From Bacteroidales bacterium (GTDB taxonomy: Bacteria > Bacteroidota > Bacteroidia > Bacteroidales > Tenuifilaceae), in contig JACJXD010000008.1 of the NCBI GenBank assembly GCA_020636845.1, positions 62,001-126,000 of the forward strand: a stretch of DNA of 64,000 nt. Direction: 5' to 3'. Shown here in pieces: positions 9,020-17,353 of the stretch. Numbering within the stretch: the first letter of the stretch is position 1; every line of letters begins with the position of its first letter. Made by a program: the position numbers and the translations under genes. The notes beneath the pieces are model-generated. The model was not told the DNA's origin and ran no database searches. It saw nothing but the letters and a program-made list of their open reading frames with translations.

Positions 9020-10225
9020 TTACTCGCTGGTCATAATGAACAACGGCTGCATTTCGAAGCTCTTGTAGTAAGGGCGTAGCCTGTCGGTATTGTAGTAGCG
9101 GCTTACGTTAACCACTTTCTTTTTACTAATAACAACATCAATGGGAACATCGTCGTACCTTCCGTTTTTCAAAACTACCAACCGTCCGTGAATTCCTTTA
9201 AGAATTAGGTCGAGAGCGAGGTTCCCAAATGCCATTGGTACAATGGAATCGATGGCGTCGGGTTCGCCGCCTCTAACCAGGTAACCTAAATTTTGGCTAA
9301 TTATATTAACCGGTTTTCCGTTGTTAAAATTGGGCGACAGTTCCTTTATTTTTCGAGAAACCATATCGCCAATTCCTCCTAGCTTTGCGTGCCCGAAAGC
9401 ATCGCGTTCGGAGCCTTGGGTAACCATTTGCTCCAACCCTTCGAAGGTTGTGCCCTCCGAAACCAGAACGGTAGAGTATCTGCTAGGATTGCCCATTCTG
9501 TCCTCCATTAAAAGTTGGGTTAACCGCTCAATGTTGAACTTATATTCGGGAATAACACAACGGTTTGCTACGCCTGCCATGGTGGGGAGCATTGCCGTGA
9601 AACCGGCATACCGTCCGAACACCTCCATAACCAAAATGCGTTCGTGCGAACCTGCCGAAGTTCTAAGAATATCGGTCATCGATATGGTTCGGGTAATACA
9701 GGTGCTGAAGCCAATACAGTAATCAGTTCCGGGAACGTCGTTGTCCATTGTTTTGGGAATGGCTATCACCTTAAATCCTTCCTGATATAGCCGAACGCCG
9801 TAGCTTAGCGTATCGTCGCCTCCAATGGGAATCATGTAATCGATTCCTAGAAACGCCAGATTTTTTATTACCTCGGGGGTAAGGTCGTTTATAGCTTTGT
9901 GGTACTTGCTTTGCAAATGTTCGGGGACTGTATCTTTACTAACTTTACTCGGATTTGTTCGTGAAGTATGCAGAAAGGTGCCTCCTGTACGGAACGCTTT
10001 ATTAACCCTTTCTTCGGTTAGCAGTTCAAAGCACTTACTGTTGTCGGCTTCGGAATCCCTAATAATATCGATTAAGCCGGCCCAGCCTCTTCTAATACCA
10101 ATAACATTAAATCCTTCGCGAATTGCCCTTATAGTAATAGCCCTTATTGCAGGATTCAGACCGGGAACGTCGCCTCCTCCAGTTAGTATTCCAATTGTAG
10201 GTTTGCTTTTTGCAATATTTTCCAT
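9020..10225 (-). CDS. pfp: 6-phosphofructokinase, probably pyrophosphate-dependent
   Basis: A 401-residue phosphofructokinase that phosphorylates fructose 6-phosphate in the cytosol. The phosphoryl-donor loop is GGGD (residues 16-19). The usual GGDGS is replaced by GGDD (135-138), and the catalytic PGTIDND motif is PKTMDND (157-163). From studies of the PfkA family, Asp in GGDD and Lys in PKT block ATP and favour pyrophosphate, so a reversible PPi-dependent enzyme is expected. Later motifs MEVFGRYAG and VSEGTTFEG are typical of the family. It is transcribed alone, with a terminator at 8970-8993. The enzyme call is secure; donor choice is an inference from two residues. Confidence 0.88.
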   Translation of the reverse strand: MENIAKSKPTIGILTGGGDVPGLNPAIRAITIRAIREGFNVIGIRRGWAGLIDIIRDSEADNSKCFELLTEERVNKAFRTGGTFLHTSRTNPSKVSKDTVPEHLQSKYHKAINDLTPEVIKNLAFLGIDYMIPIGGDDTLSYGVRLYQEGFKVIAIPKTMDNDVPGTDYCIGFSTCITRTISMTDILRTSAGSHERILVMEVFGRYAGFTAMLPTMAGVANRCVIPEYKFNIERLTQLLMEDRMGNPSRYSTVLVSEGTTFEGLEQMVTQGSERDAFGHAKLGGIGDMVSRKIKELSPNFNNGKPVNIISQNLGYLVRGGEPDAIDSIVPMAFGNLALDLILKGIHGRLVVLKNGRYDDVPIDVVISKKKVVNVSRYYNTDRLRPYYKSFEMQPLFIMTSE

Positions 10226-10344
10226 TTTAATAATGTTTTGTGAACTAGTAAATTTAACCCTTCAGACTAATAAAGTCAAGAAAAATGAAAAACAAAAACT
10301 TCGCAAACGATTGTTATAAGGGGACTATGGCTATTTAAATAAAA

Positions 10345-10368
10345 AAAGGCTGCAAAAACGCAGCCTTT
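10345..10368 (-). terminator. Terminator of the symporter/oxidoreductase operon
   Basis: Perfect 9-bp stem AAAGGCTGC/GCAGCCTTT (10345-10353, 10360-10368), 19 bases past the stop of the last operon gene. The minus-strand continuation is T-rich. Confidence 0.8.
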
Positions 10369-10386
10369 CTCTTTAGAAATATTATG

Positions 10387-11658
10387 CTAAAATTCCAAAA
10401 AAGTTTCAATGGCAACCCTTTTGGCCATTTTGCTTGCATTGTAAACGTCTTTTAAAGCATCCATAGGAATGTACCCGTTCTTGTGTATTAGGTAGAAGAT
10501 GCTGTACAATGCGCTGTTGCGGGCTCCGACCTTTTCGCGGAACGGAACCGGAATTACCGTTGCTTTTGTTTCGGGGGCTTCAAGGCTAGAGTCGATAAAA
10601 AGCATGGCACCCTGTTTCATGTTTGCAATTGTCGCCTTAGCAAAAGCCAAGCCTTCGGTTGATGTGATTACCAAAACATCGGGCGATGATGAGCCTGTGT
10701 AGTAAATTTGCTTTGGCGAGAGAATTATTTCCGAAGCGGAAAAGCCAACGCCTACGGTTACAGGGTAACTTCCTTTCTTGGTTACGTTTAGGCCGGCATT
10801 CATTCCTGCCTTGGCAAGGATTTCTGCTGCCGATTGAACGCCTTCGCCTGCCGAGCCCGATAGCATTACACTTACGGGTTTGGTTAGGTTATTGGTAAAC
10901 TTTGCCTCAATTTCGAGTTTCTCCGATATAAGATTTTTTGTGTCGGAGTTAACGGGCTTTTTAAAGGAATGATCTTTTCCGCTGACAAACACCTTGGTTT
11001 TCCATCCTGCATCCTCAACAACTTTGGTGAGTTTCATTCCGGGGTTCGATTTTACGCCGTAGCTGGTACAAATTTCCATAACTTCGACCAACGAACATCC
11101 TTTTGCTTTTAGGGCATTAACAATGGAATCGGAATAATCGCCAATACCAACCACGCGTTCAACGTATGATGCTCCGGCCGATGCCATTAACTCGCAAATG
11201 TCGTACCCTTCTTTTATGCTTCCTTCGGGAAGAGTTGGGGTTTTAAATCCGCAAGGTGTAAATTCCGAAGGCTGACCGCCTGTCATGCCGTATAGCATGT
11301 TGTTATGAACAATGATAGTTAAATCTATGCCCAAATGTGCTCCGCTGATAAGGTGCTGCATTCCAATGGTAGCGCCACCGTCGCCTGCAAAAACAACAAC
11401 CTTTTTATCGGGGTTATTTAGCCCTACTGCAATACCTGCTGCCAAAGCCGACGAGCGTCCGTGAAGCCCGTGAACGGTATGTGTAAGAAAGTTTTTATCG
11501 ATAATTCCGTGGCATCCAATATCGGTTACCAGTACAACGTCGAGGGGATCGATACCCAATTTTTGTAAAGCTTTTTCGGTGTTGGCGGCTACTACAGCAT
11601 GTCCACAACCTTTACAATAGGGGAGTTGTGCTCCTGTTAAAAATTGTTTGTTACTCAT
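10387..11658 (-). CDS. 2-oxoacid:ferredoxin oxidoreductase, fused beta-gamma subunit
   Basis: A subunit of a CoA-dependent 2-oxoacid:acceptor oxidoreductase (2-oxoacid to acyl-CoA plus CO2 and reduced ferredoxin). The N-terminal two-thirds is the TPP-binding beta domain: CKGCGH (Cys15, Cys18), GDGGATIG as TPP/Mg site and HNNMLYGMTGGQ. The C-terminal third, from about residue 258, is a gamma domain (GSAGEGVQSAAEIL). Most families carry gamma alone or fused to alpha, so this arrangement is unusual. The ATG at 11658 was chosen because it overlaps the alpha stop by 8 bases and has GAGGAGGT just upstream; the longer frame from 11679 begins inside alpha. No delta (ferredoxin) subunit is adjacent. 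Specificity cannot be read; Kor-, Vor- or Ior-like names would be guesses. Confidence 0.82.
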   Translation of the reverse strand: MSNKQFLTGAQLPYCKGCGHAVVAANTEKALQKLGIDPLDVVLVTDIGCHGIIDKNFLTHTVHGLHGRSSALAAGIAVGLNNPDKKVVVFAGDGGATIGMQHLISGAHLGIDLTIIVHNNMLYGMTGGQPSEFTPCGFKTPTLPEGSIKEGYDICELMASAGASYVERVVGIGDYSDSIVNALKAKGCSLVEVMEICTSYGVKSNPGMKLTKVVEDAGWKTKVFVSGKDHSFKKPVNSDTKNLISEKLEIEAKFTNNLTKPVSVMLSGSAGEGVQSAAEILAKAGMNAGLNVTKKGSYPVTVGVGFSASEIILSPKQIYYTGSSSPDVLVITSTEGLAFAKATIANMKQGAMLFIDSSLEAPETKATVIPVPFREKVGARNSALYSIFYLIHKNGYIPMDALKDVYNASKMAKRVAIETFLEF

Positions 11659-12775
11659 TGCGTAAAACCTCCTCTTCAATTTCAGTTGGGTTAATCATTC
11701 GGGCAATTGCGTTAACGCCGGTTAATCCGTTGCGTCCGGCAGCGCCAAAGAGAAGTTGACGAAGCTGTCCGTTTAGGTTTTCTTCAACAATTACAGCACG
11801 TTTGTACTTCGATATAATTTCGACATACTTTGAAGAAATTGGAAGTAATGTTTTTACTATTAGCATGGAAACCTTGTTTCCCTTATCGCGAAGCGAAGTA
11901 ACGGCCTCGCGTGTTGCTAGCGACGATATGCCGTATGAAACCACAATTCTGTCGGCATCGGGTTGTTCGTCCAGTTCAAAGTATGTATAGTCAGGCAAAT
12001 GCTTACGAACCTTACCCTCTAAACGTTTCGAGTTTTCGATTGCTTCGGGAAGCGCATTTTGAAGTATTCCTTTGGTATCGTGAGTAGAAGCGGTAATGCG
12101 TATTTGGTGTTGATTTTGGCTAACCGGTAAAAATTCGGGAACGAGGTCTTCGCCGGCCTTGTAAGGAAGGTACGGAGCGTTGCCCTGATGCTTTTTTACG
12201 GTTACTTTTTCAATTTCGGGAAGATTTGACCAGTCGTACGACTGAAGTGTCATTATCATTTCCTTTGAAGTTAGTAAAACTACAGGAGTGCGAAGTTTTA
12301 CCGCTGTGTGTACGGCCTTTTCGGCCAATTCCCAGCAATCGTTCATGTTGCTGATGGAAAATGTGGGAATGGTATAGCCGCCCGATAATGTTCCGTGAAC
12401 CACTGATAAGTCGCCCTGTGCTCCGCGGGTTGCCGTTCCGGTTGAAGGCCCGAGGCGTTGAACCAGCACAATTACCATTGGTAATTCCATTATGGCTGCC
12501 ATGTTAATGGATTCGACCATTAGGGCATATCCCGGAAATGAAGTTGCCGTTACCGGAATGTGTCCTGCTATTGCAAAACCGCACATCCATTGAAGGGTGG
12601 TAATTTCGTCGGGTGCAGCAAGCATAGTAGGAAATCTTTTGCTTCCGTAAAGGTAAAGCAAGTTTGCAGGGGTAATAGGATAGCCAATAAACGTGTCGGC
12701 TCCTGCGCGAACCAAGGCTTCGGCAATTAAACGGGAACCTTCCGTAAAGGCTTTCCTTTTCTTAATTTCTTGCAT
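11651..12775 (-). CDS. 2-oxoacid:ferredoxin oxidoreductase, alpha subunit
   Basis: A 374-residue alpha subunit (pyrimidine-binding transketolase-like domain plus domain II) of the same enzyme as the next gene. The family motif GYPITPA is near residue 33, followed by the conserved DEITTLQWMCGFAIAG and the GPSTGTATRGAQGDL loop that lines the TPP site. There is no gamma domain here, in keeping with its location on the beta subunit. The start is the ATG at 12775, overlapping the CoA-transferase stop; the frame extends two codons upstream to a TTG, which I reject. Tight overlaps on both sides imply translational coupling and equal expression of the subunits. Confidence 0.85.
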   Translation of the reverse strand: MQEIKKRKAFTEGSRLIAEALVRAGADTFIGYPITPANLLYLYGSKRFPTMLAAPDEITTLQWMCGFAIAGHIPVTATSFPGYALMVESINMAAIMELPMVIVLVQRLGPSTGTATRGAQGDLSVVHGTLSGGYTIPTFSISNMNDCWELAEKAVHTAVKLRTPVVLLTSKEMIMTLQSYDWSNLPEIEKVTVKKHQGNAPYLPYKAGEDLVPEFLPVSQNQHQIRITASTHDTKGILQNALPEAIENSKRLEGKVRKHLPDYTYFELDEQPDADRIVVSYGISSLATREAVTSLRDKGNKVSMLIVKTLLPISSKYVEIISKYKRAVIVEENLNGQLRQLLFGAAGRNGLTGVNAIARMINPTEIEEEVLRNE

Positions 12776-13973
12776 AAACAACTTTTTTGCTGATTAAACT
12801 ATTTATGTGATCGGTAGAAAGGCCAAGAATATCCTTTAAAATGCGCATGGTGTGTTCGGCATAGTGTGGCGGAGCACTTAATTCTACAGGCTTGGTGTCG
12901 CCGTTCATGGTAAAGGCAATTGTTCGCAAACCTTTAATTTTCATTCCCGAAGTAGTTTCTCCCTCCATTACTAATTCCTGAGCCTCAGGTTGCTCAAATA
13001 CTTCCTGCATGTTGTTAACTCCGCCTGCAGGAACTTTGCGTTTTCCGAGTTCTTCGAGGAATGGGGCTCTATCGATTTGGGAGATTAAATCCTGCATAAT
13101 AGCATTGACTTCATCCCTGTTTTTAACTCGCATAAAGTTTACCGAATACCGTTCATCTTTGGCAAGTTCGGGTTTACCAAGTATCGAACAAACCTCGGAA
13201 AATTGCTTGTCGTTTCCAATGGCCAACACAACAGGCTTTTTATCGCGTGTGTAAAAAATTCGACCGTAAGGTACAATGTTTGGATGTTCCGACCCCATTC
13301 GGTGAGGAATGCTATTTCCAACAAGCCAGTTGCTTGCCTGATTGGCCAACGCTGCAACACCCGATTTAAGCAAGCTGGTTTCGATGTATGCTCCCTGTCC
13401 GCTGCTTTCCCTGCTGATTATGGCAAGCAGAATAGCCTCTTTTAGTTGGTGTCCTGCGAGGATGTCCATTAAGGCAACCGGCATTTTAACGGGCTTTCCG
13501 TCAACTTCGCCGTTTATAAATGTGTAACCGCTTTCGGCCTGGACAATGGCATCGTACCCGGCACGCGGGTTTTTAGTCCCATAACCGGTTAAGTGTGCGT
13601 ATATAATGCGCTTATTGTAACTTTGAAGTGTTTTATAGTCAACCTTTAATTTTTCGGCATCGCCGGGTTTGTAACTCACTAAAACAATATCCGAAATCTC
13701 CGTTAATTTATAAACTATATCAAGCCCTTCCTTTGTACATAAATTAAGGGCGATGGACATTTTACCCCAGTTTACACTGCTAAAATAGCCCGAAATATCT
13801 GTGTTTGGGTCTTCGGTGGTGAGTTTCCATGTTCTGGTAACGTCACCGTTTGTAACTAAATTTTCAACTTTTATTACGGTAGCCCCTAGTTCTGCCAACG
13901 CAACTCCAACACTCGGGCCCGCTAAAACATTTGCCAGTTCGAGTACTTTAATATTCTTTAATGGTTGATTCAT
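12762..13973 (-). CDS. CaiB/BaiF family (class III) CoA-transferase
   Basis: A 403-residue formyl-CoA/carnitine-type CoA-transferase, which moves CoA between two carboxylic acids. The N-terminus has the family text LELANVLAGPSVG and LGATVIKVE. Asp170 in VALMDILAGHQ aligns with the catalytic aspartate of formyl-CoA transferase, and YDAIVQAESG matches the conserved core. Length is normal. It lies 5 bases after the symporter and overlaps the oxidoreductase alpha gene by 14 bases. Inference: it either activates the imported acid or recovers the product from the acyl-CoA made by the oxidoreductase. The acid is not identifiable from sequence. Confidence 0.88.
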   Translation of the reverse strand: MNQPLKNIKVLELANVLAGPSVGVALAELGATVIKVENLVTNGDVTRTWKLTTEDPNTDISGYFSSVNWGKMSIALNLCTKEGLDIVYKLTEISDIVLVSYKPGDAEKLKVDYKTLQSYNKRIIYAHLTGYGTKNPRAGYDAIVQAESGYTFINGEVDGKPVKMPVALMDILAGHQLKEAILLAIISRESSGQGAYIETSLLKSGVAALANQASNWLVGNSIPHRMGSEHPNIVPYGRIFYTRDKKPVVLAIGNDKQFSEVCSILGKPELAKDERYSVNFMRVKNRDEVNAIMQDLISQIDRAPFLEELGKRKVPAGGVNNMQEVFEQPEAQELVMEGETTSGMKIKGLRTIAFTMNGDTKPVELSAPPHYAEHTMRILKDILGLSTDHINSLISKKVVYARN

Positions 13974-13978
13974 TTGTA

Positions 13979-15433
13979 CTACGCTTTAATTAACTTCTTC
14001 TTATTTACAAAAAACTTTGTGTATAAATTCCCGACAATTATAAAGAATATGGTTGCAATAATACTTGCATAGGTTTTATCGATATCGAACCATCCATATT
14101 TTTTTGCTACAATACTTAAAACAATGGCCAGCGTGCCTCCAACAAATGCAAAACGAACAGCATGTTGCGTTATCCATTTTATTTTGTAAATACCTAAAAG
14201 TATTACAATCGCACCAATTGCCCTGATTGCATACGAGAAATATCCCGCATCGAGAATGGCTCCTTTAACGAATAGTGCTAATGGAACGGTAATAACATTT
14301 ACCAAGATAACCGAACGCTTGGCAAATTTAAGTATGCTTTTATCGCTTGCATTAGGGTTGATTAATCCATGGTAAATATCCTTGGTTGCAATGGTAACTA
14401 CTGCAAAGCTTACCGGACCAATAGTGGAAAGTATGGCAGCAAGAATTGCCGCTATGGCAACACCTCCCAGTATAGGATGTATAAATGCAGGGGTCATTAA
14501 CAATTTTGGCAAAGCCATTTTTGCATTGAAACCGGCATCAATGTTAAAGAAAAATCCGCTACGAGCCATAAGTCCGAGAATTCCGGTGATTATACCAAAT
14601 GGAGCGATAAATACGGCTGAAAGAATAGCGGCTCTTTTTGCTGTTAACGGACTCTTTGCTGCAAAAATAGGTTGAATACTTGCCTGTGCAGCCATTCCAC
14701 CGAATATACCGCCGAGTATAAGGCTAAAAGCGGCTGTCCACCCAATGCTGAACGGATTATAGTAATTGTGAGGAGCGCCTAATTCGACGAGTCTGGCCGA
14801 AAGGTTGGAAAATTTGCCTATTGCAATAATTCCTACAATTAAGGCAATGCCTAATCCAACATACCGAACAATTAAATTTATAATGGCCACAATGGTTAGG
14901 GCGTGCATCCCTCCAATGTATGTATATAATGTAGTTATGGTTGCGGCTAAAATGACCGACCAAACCCAACTAATACCGAATATAGGTGACAAAACAGTTG
15001 CAAATGTTGTTAATTCAACGTATGCTAATGTTATAAAGGCAATTAAGAACGCAAAGGCCGAAATACTCCGAGCTTTTTTACCAAAAATACTCTCTATCAT
15101 TTCGCTTACCGTGTGGACATTTCTCTCGCGGTAGTATTTGGCTAAGGTAAAGCCTAGGATAATCATTCCTACTGCCGTGGAAATGTTATAAAGTATAGGT
15201 TGTAGCGATAAGGTGTTAAACGCTTTTTCGCTGACGCCAATTGTGCTTAGTCCACCTAGCCATTCGGCAGATACAACAATAGCACAAACGAGTACGCCTA
15301 AATTTCTGCCGGCAACAAGAAAATCGGCCGAAGACCGGCTGGCCACTTTCTTTGTGAAAAAAGAAATAAATAGCACTACTGCAAAGTAGATAACAACAAC
15401 CCAAAAGTAGGTGTTACTGAATAAACTCTCCAT
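13979..15433 (-). CDS. Sodium:solute symporter (SSS family)
   Basis: A 484-residue inner-membrane protein with about 13 hydrophobic segments from residue 9 to 470. Family features are FLVAGRNLGVLVCAIVVSAE in TM2, YTYIGGMHALTIV, and a glycine-rich TM7-8 (GGIFGGMAAQASIQPIF). Members import organic acids, sugars or amino acids with Na+. It is the first gene of a four-gene operon ending at 10387, so it probably brings in the acid processed by the downstream CoA-transferase and oxidoreductase. The start MESLFSN lies just before the first membrane helix. Confidence 0.85.
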   Translation of the reverse strand: MESLFSNTYFWVVVIYFAVVLFISFFTKKVASRSSADFLVAGRNLGVLVCAIVVSAEWLGGLSTIGVSEKAFNTLSLQPILYNISTAVGMIILGFTLAKYYRERNVHTVSEMIESIFGKKARSISAFAFLIAFITLAYVELTTFATVLSPIFGISWVWSVILAATITTLYTYIGGMHALTIVAIINLIVRYVGLGIALIVGIIAIGKFSNLSARLVELGAPHNYYNPFSIGWTAAFSLILGGIFGGMAAQASIQPIFAAKSPLTAKRAAILSAVFIAPFGIITGILGLMARSGFFFNIDAGFNAKMALPKLLMTPAFIHPILGGVAIAAILAAILSTIGPVSFAVVTIATKDIYHGLINPNASDKSILKFAKRSVILVNVITVPLALFVKGAILDAGYFSYAIRAIGAIVILLGIYKIKWITQHAVRFAFVGGTLAIVLSIVAKKYGWFDIDKTYASIIATIFFIIVGNLYTKFFVNKKKLIKA

Positions 15434-15592
15434 AAAAAGTTAGATAAATAAGTGATTTTAAAATTTTGGATGCCAAATTAATCAATTATTTACATCGTTC
15501 TATCGCAAACGTTAACATTTTTTTACTTTTTTATGCTCTTTTGCTTTAAACTGAAATGAAATACTCGCAGAATCAATTTTTTTATTAGAAAA

Positions 15593-15621
15593 AAGCTTGG
15601 AGTATAAAAATTTCCAAGCTT
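15593..15621 (-). terminator. Terminator of the thioredoxin-family gene
   Basis: Perfect stem AAGCTTGGA/TCCAAGCTT (15593-15601, 15613-15621), 25 bases beyond the stop at 15646. On the minus strand a T run follows the stem. Confidence 0.7.
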
Positions 15622-15645
15622 AATTTATTTAGTATGATGATATTT

Positions 15646-17061
15646 CTACTTTTTCAACTCTTCCTCAAGTATTTTTTCCAGAGTTTCTTCGCTTATGCGT
15701 TTTGCAATAATTTTTTTGTTGGCGTCCAACACGTAGATTACCGGAGTTGAGTAAATGTCGTATAGATTACGAAAGTTGGAGCTGAACGTTGGATCCCAAA
15801 CGTTTATCCAGTTCAACGAGTTTTTGTCGATGTAATTTACCCACTTGGGTTCGTCGCCTTGGGTGTAAACGGCATAAACTTCAAAACCCAAGTCTTTGTA
15901 TTTGTCGTAAGTCTTTTTGAGTTTAGGTGTTACAACCTTACAATGGCTACATTCCGGGTCCCAAAAGAAAACAACGGTAATTTTTGCTTTAATATCGCTT
16001 AGTTTATGATACTTGTTTTTAGGATCGGGAAGCCATAAATCGGGAGTAACCTTACCTATCATGTTGGGCTTTATTGCTTTTGCCCTTTCGGTAATTTTAT
16101 CAATGAGGCTTTGGTCTGCCCACCATGCTTCGCCTTGCATGTAATATTTCTCGGCTAATGCCACAAATACGCCATCCATTCCCATTCTTTCCGAAGATTG
16201 GAATTTATTCGTTAGCAAAGAGAGTACGTATTGAAACATCTCTTTATTTGCTCTGGACTTTTCAACTAGGTTGATAGCCGCTTGTGTTACGCTGTCGGGT
16301 TGCGGAATTATTACTCGGTCGAAGTAGGTGTTCATTTTATTTTCCAGCAAAGGAGTCCGCAGTAAACGGGCATCGGAAAAATCGATATTGTCGAAAAAGT
16401 GATCCTTGTTGTACAGGTAACCGTGAATCCATACCAGCGAATCGTATTTCGGATTTTCCTTAGGAATATTAGCATCGGGAACATCTACCGGTTTCATGGC
16501 TTTTGCTATTGCACCTAAAAATTTTCCTTTATAATTGTCGATTAGTTTATTCCAATAATCTTCAACCTCATCGTTAAGTTTATTCATTTTTTTTCGAACG
16601 GCATTTTGGAGGGTTGTATCGCTTTTGGCATCCTTAAACTCTTCGGACAACTTTTTGCTGTCATCCTGCATTTTAACCATAAATCGTTGGTATTCAATAA
16701 AAGCATTGTTTTCGTCGGAATTGGTAAACGAAAGGCTTTTCAACGGATTGTCGATATTTGCCCGAAGCGAAAATTGCTGGTTATCGGATATCAGAACTTC
16801 AAAGTAAGTTTTATTTGGTAGTATTATCAGGTAAATTCCCCCGTGAAGTAAGGTATCACCACTAAAAATGGCATGTCCCTTAGCATCAACCTGAGCAGTG
16901 TCGGTTACAAATTTTTTATCGCCAAAGTGATACCCTAAAAGCAGGGTAGTGTCCTTTAGTCCATCTATAGTAACATCTAAGTGATAATGATTTTGTGATT
17001 GCGAGTAGCCGGCAATTGTAAAAATTAGCAAGGTCTGAAGTAGAAAGAATAACTTTTTCAC
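15646..17061 (-). CDS. Exported TlpA-like thioredoxin protein with DUF4369/DUF5106 regions
   Basis: A 471-residue periplasmic thiol-redox protein. It has a signal peptide (MKKLFFLLQTLLIFTIAGYSQ), then a beta-rich DUF4369-like domain (about 25-120: LDVTIDGLKDTTLLLGYHFG), a helical DUF5106-like middle (about 140-330), and a C-terminal thioredoxin fold. The active site is WDPECSHC (Cys371, Cys374), with the cis-proline at TP 439-440. Such Bacteroidota proteins are thought to reduce disulfides in the periplasm, in some cases for cytochrome maturation, but targets are rarely known. It stands alone with its own terminator. DUF255 protein, another thioredoxin-fold gene, is divergent at 17354. Confidence 0.85.
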   Translation of the reverse strand: MKKLFFLLQTLLIFTIAGYSQSQNHYHLDVTIDGLKDTTLLLGYHFGDKKFVTDTAQVDAKGHAIFSGDTLLHGGIYLIILPNKTYFEVLISDNQQFSLRANIDNPLKSLSFTNSDENNAFIEYQRFMVKMQDDSKKLSEEFKDAKSDTTLQNAVRKKMNKLNDEVEDYWNKLIDNYKGKFLGAIAKAMKPVDVPDANIPKENPKYDSLVWIHGYLYNKDHFFDNIDFSDARLLRTPLLENKMNTYFDRVIIPQPDSVTQAAINLVEKSRANKEMFQYVLSLLTNKFQSSERMGMDGVFVALAEKYYMQGEAWWADQSLIDKITERAKAIKPNMIGKVTPDLWLPDPKNKYHKLSDIKAKITVVFFWDPECSHCKVVTPKLKKTYDKYKDLGFEVYAVYTQGDEPKWVNYIDKNSLNWINVWDPTFSSNFRNLYDIYSTPVIYVLDANKKIIAKRISEETLEKILEEELKK

Positions 17062-17353
17062 TGGAATATATTTAAGTTTAACACTATAAAAGTAAGTTTT
17101 TATTTAGAGTAAGTTTAAGTAATTGTACAAAAAATATGCTAATGTCAATTTATCTAAAAAACAATATGATTATGCAATAATAGTAAAGTTTCCTTTTTTG
17201 TTGGTTTAAAAAAGTCTTAATAAGCCTTAATTGAATAACATTACAAAAATAAATCGTATCGGTCGATTATTATTTATATCCTTCTTAAAACAATTATTTA
17301 GTACGGTTGTTAAAAACATAACCGCTAAAAATAATGCCTTTAACTTTTAAACG

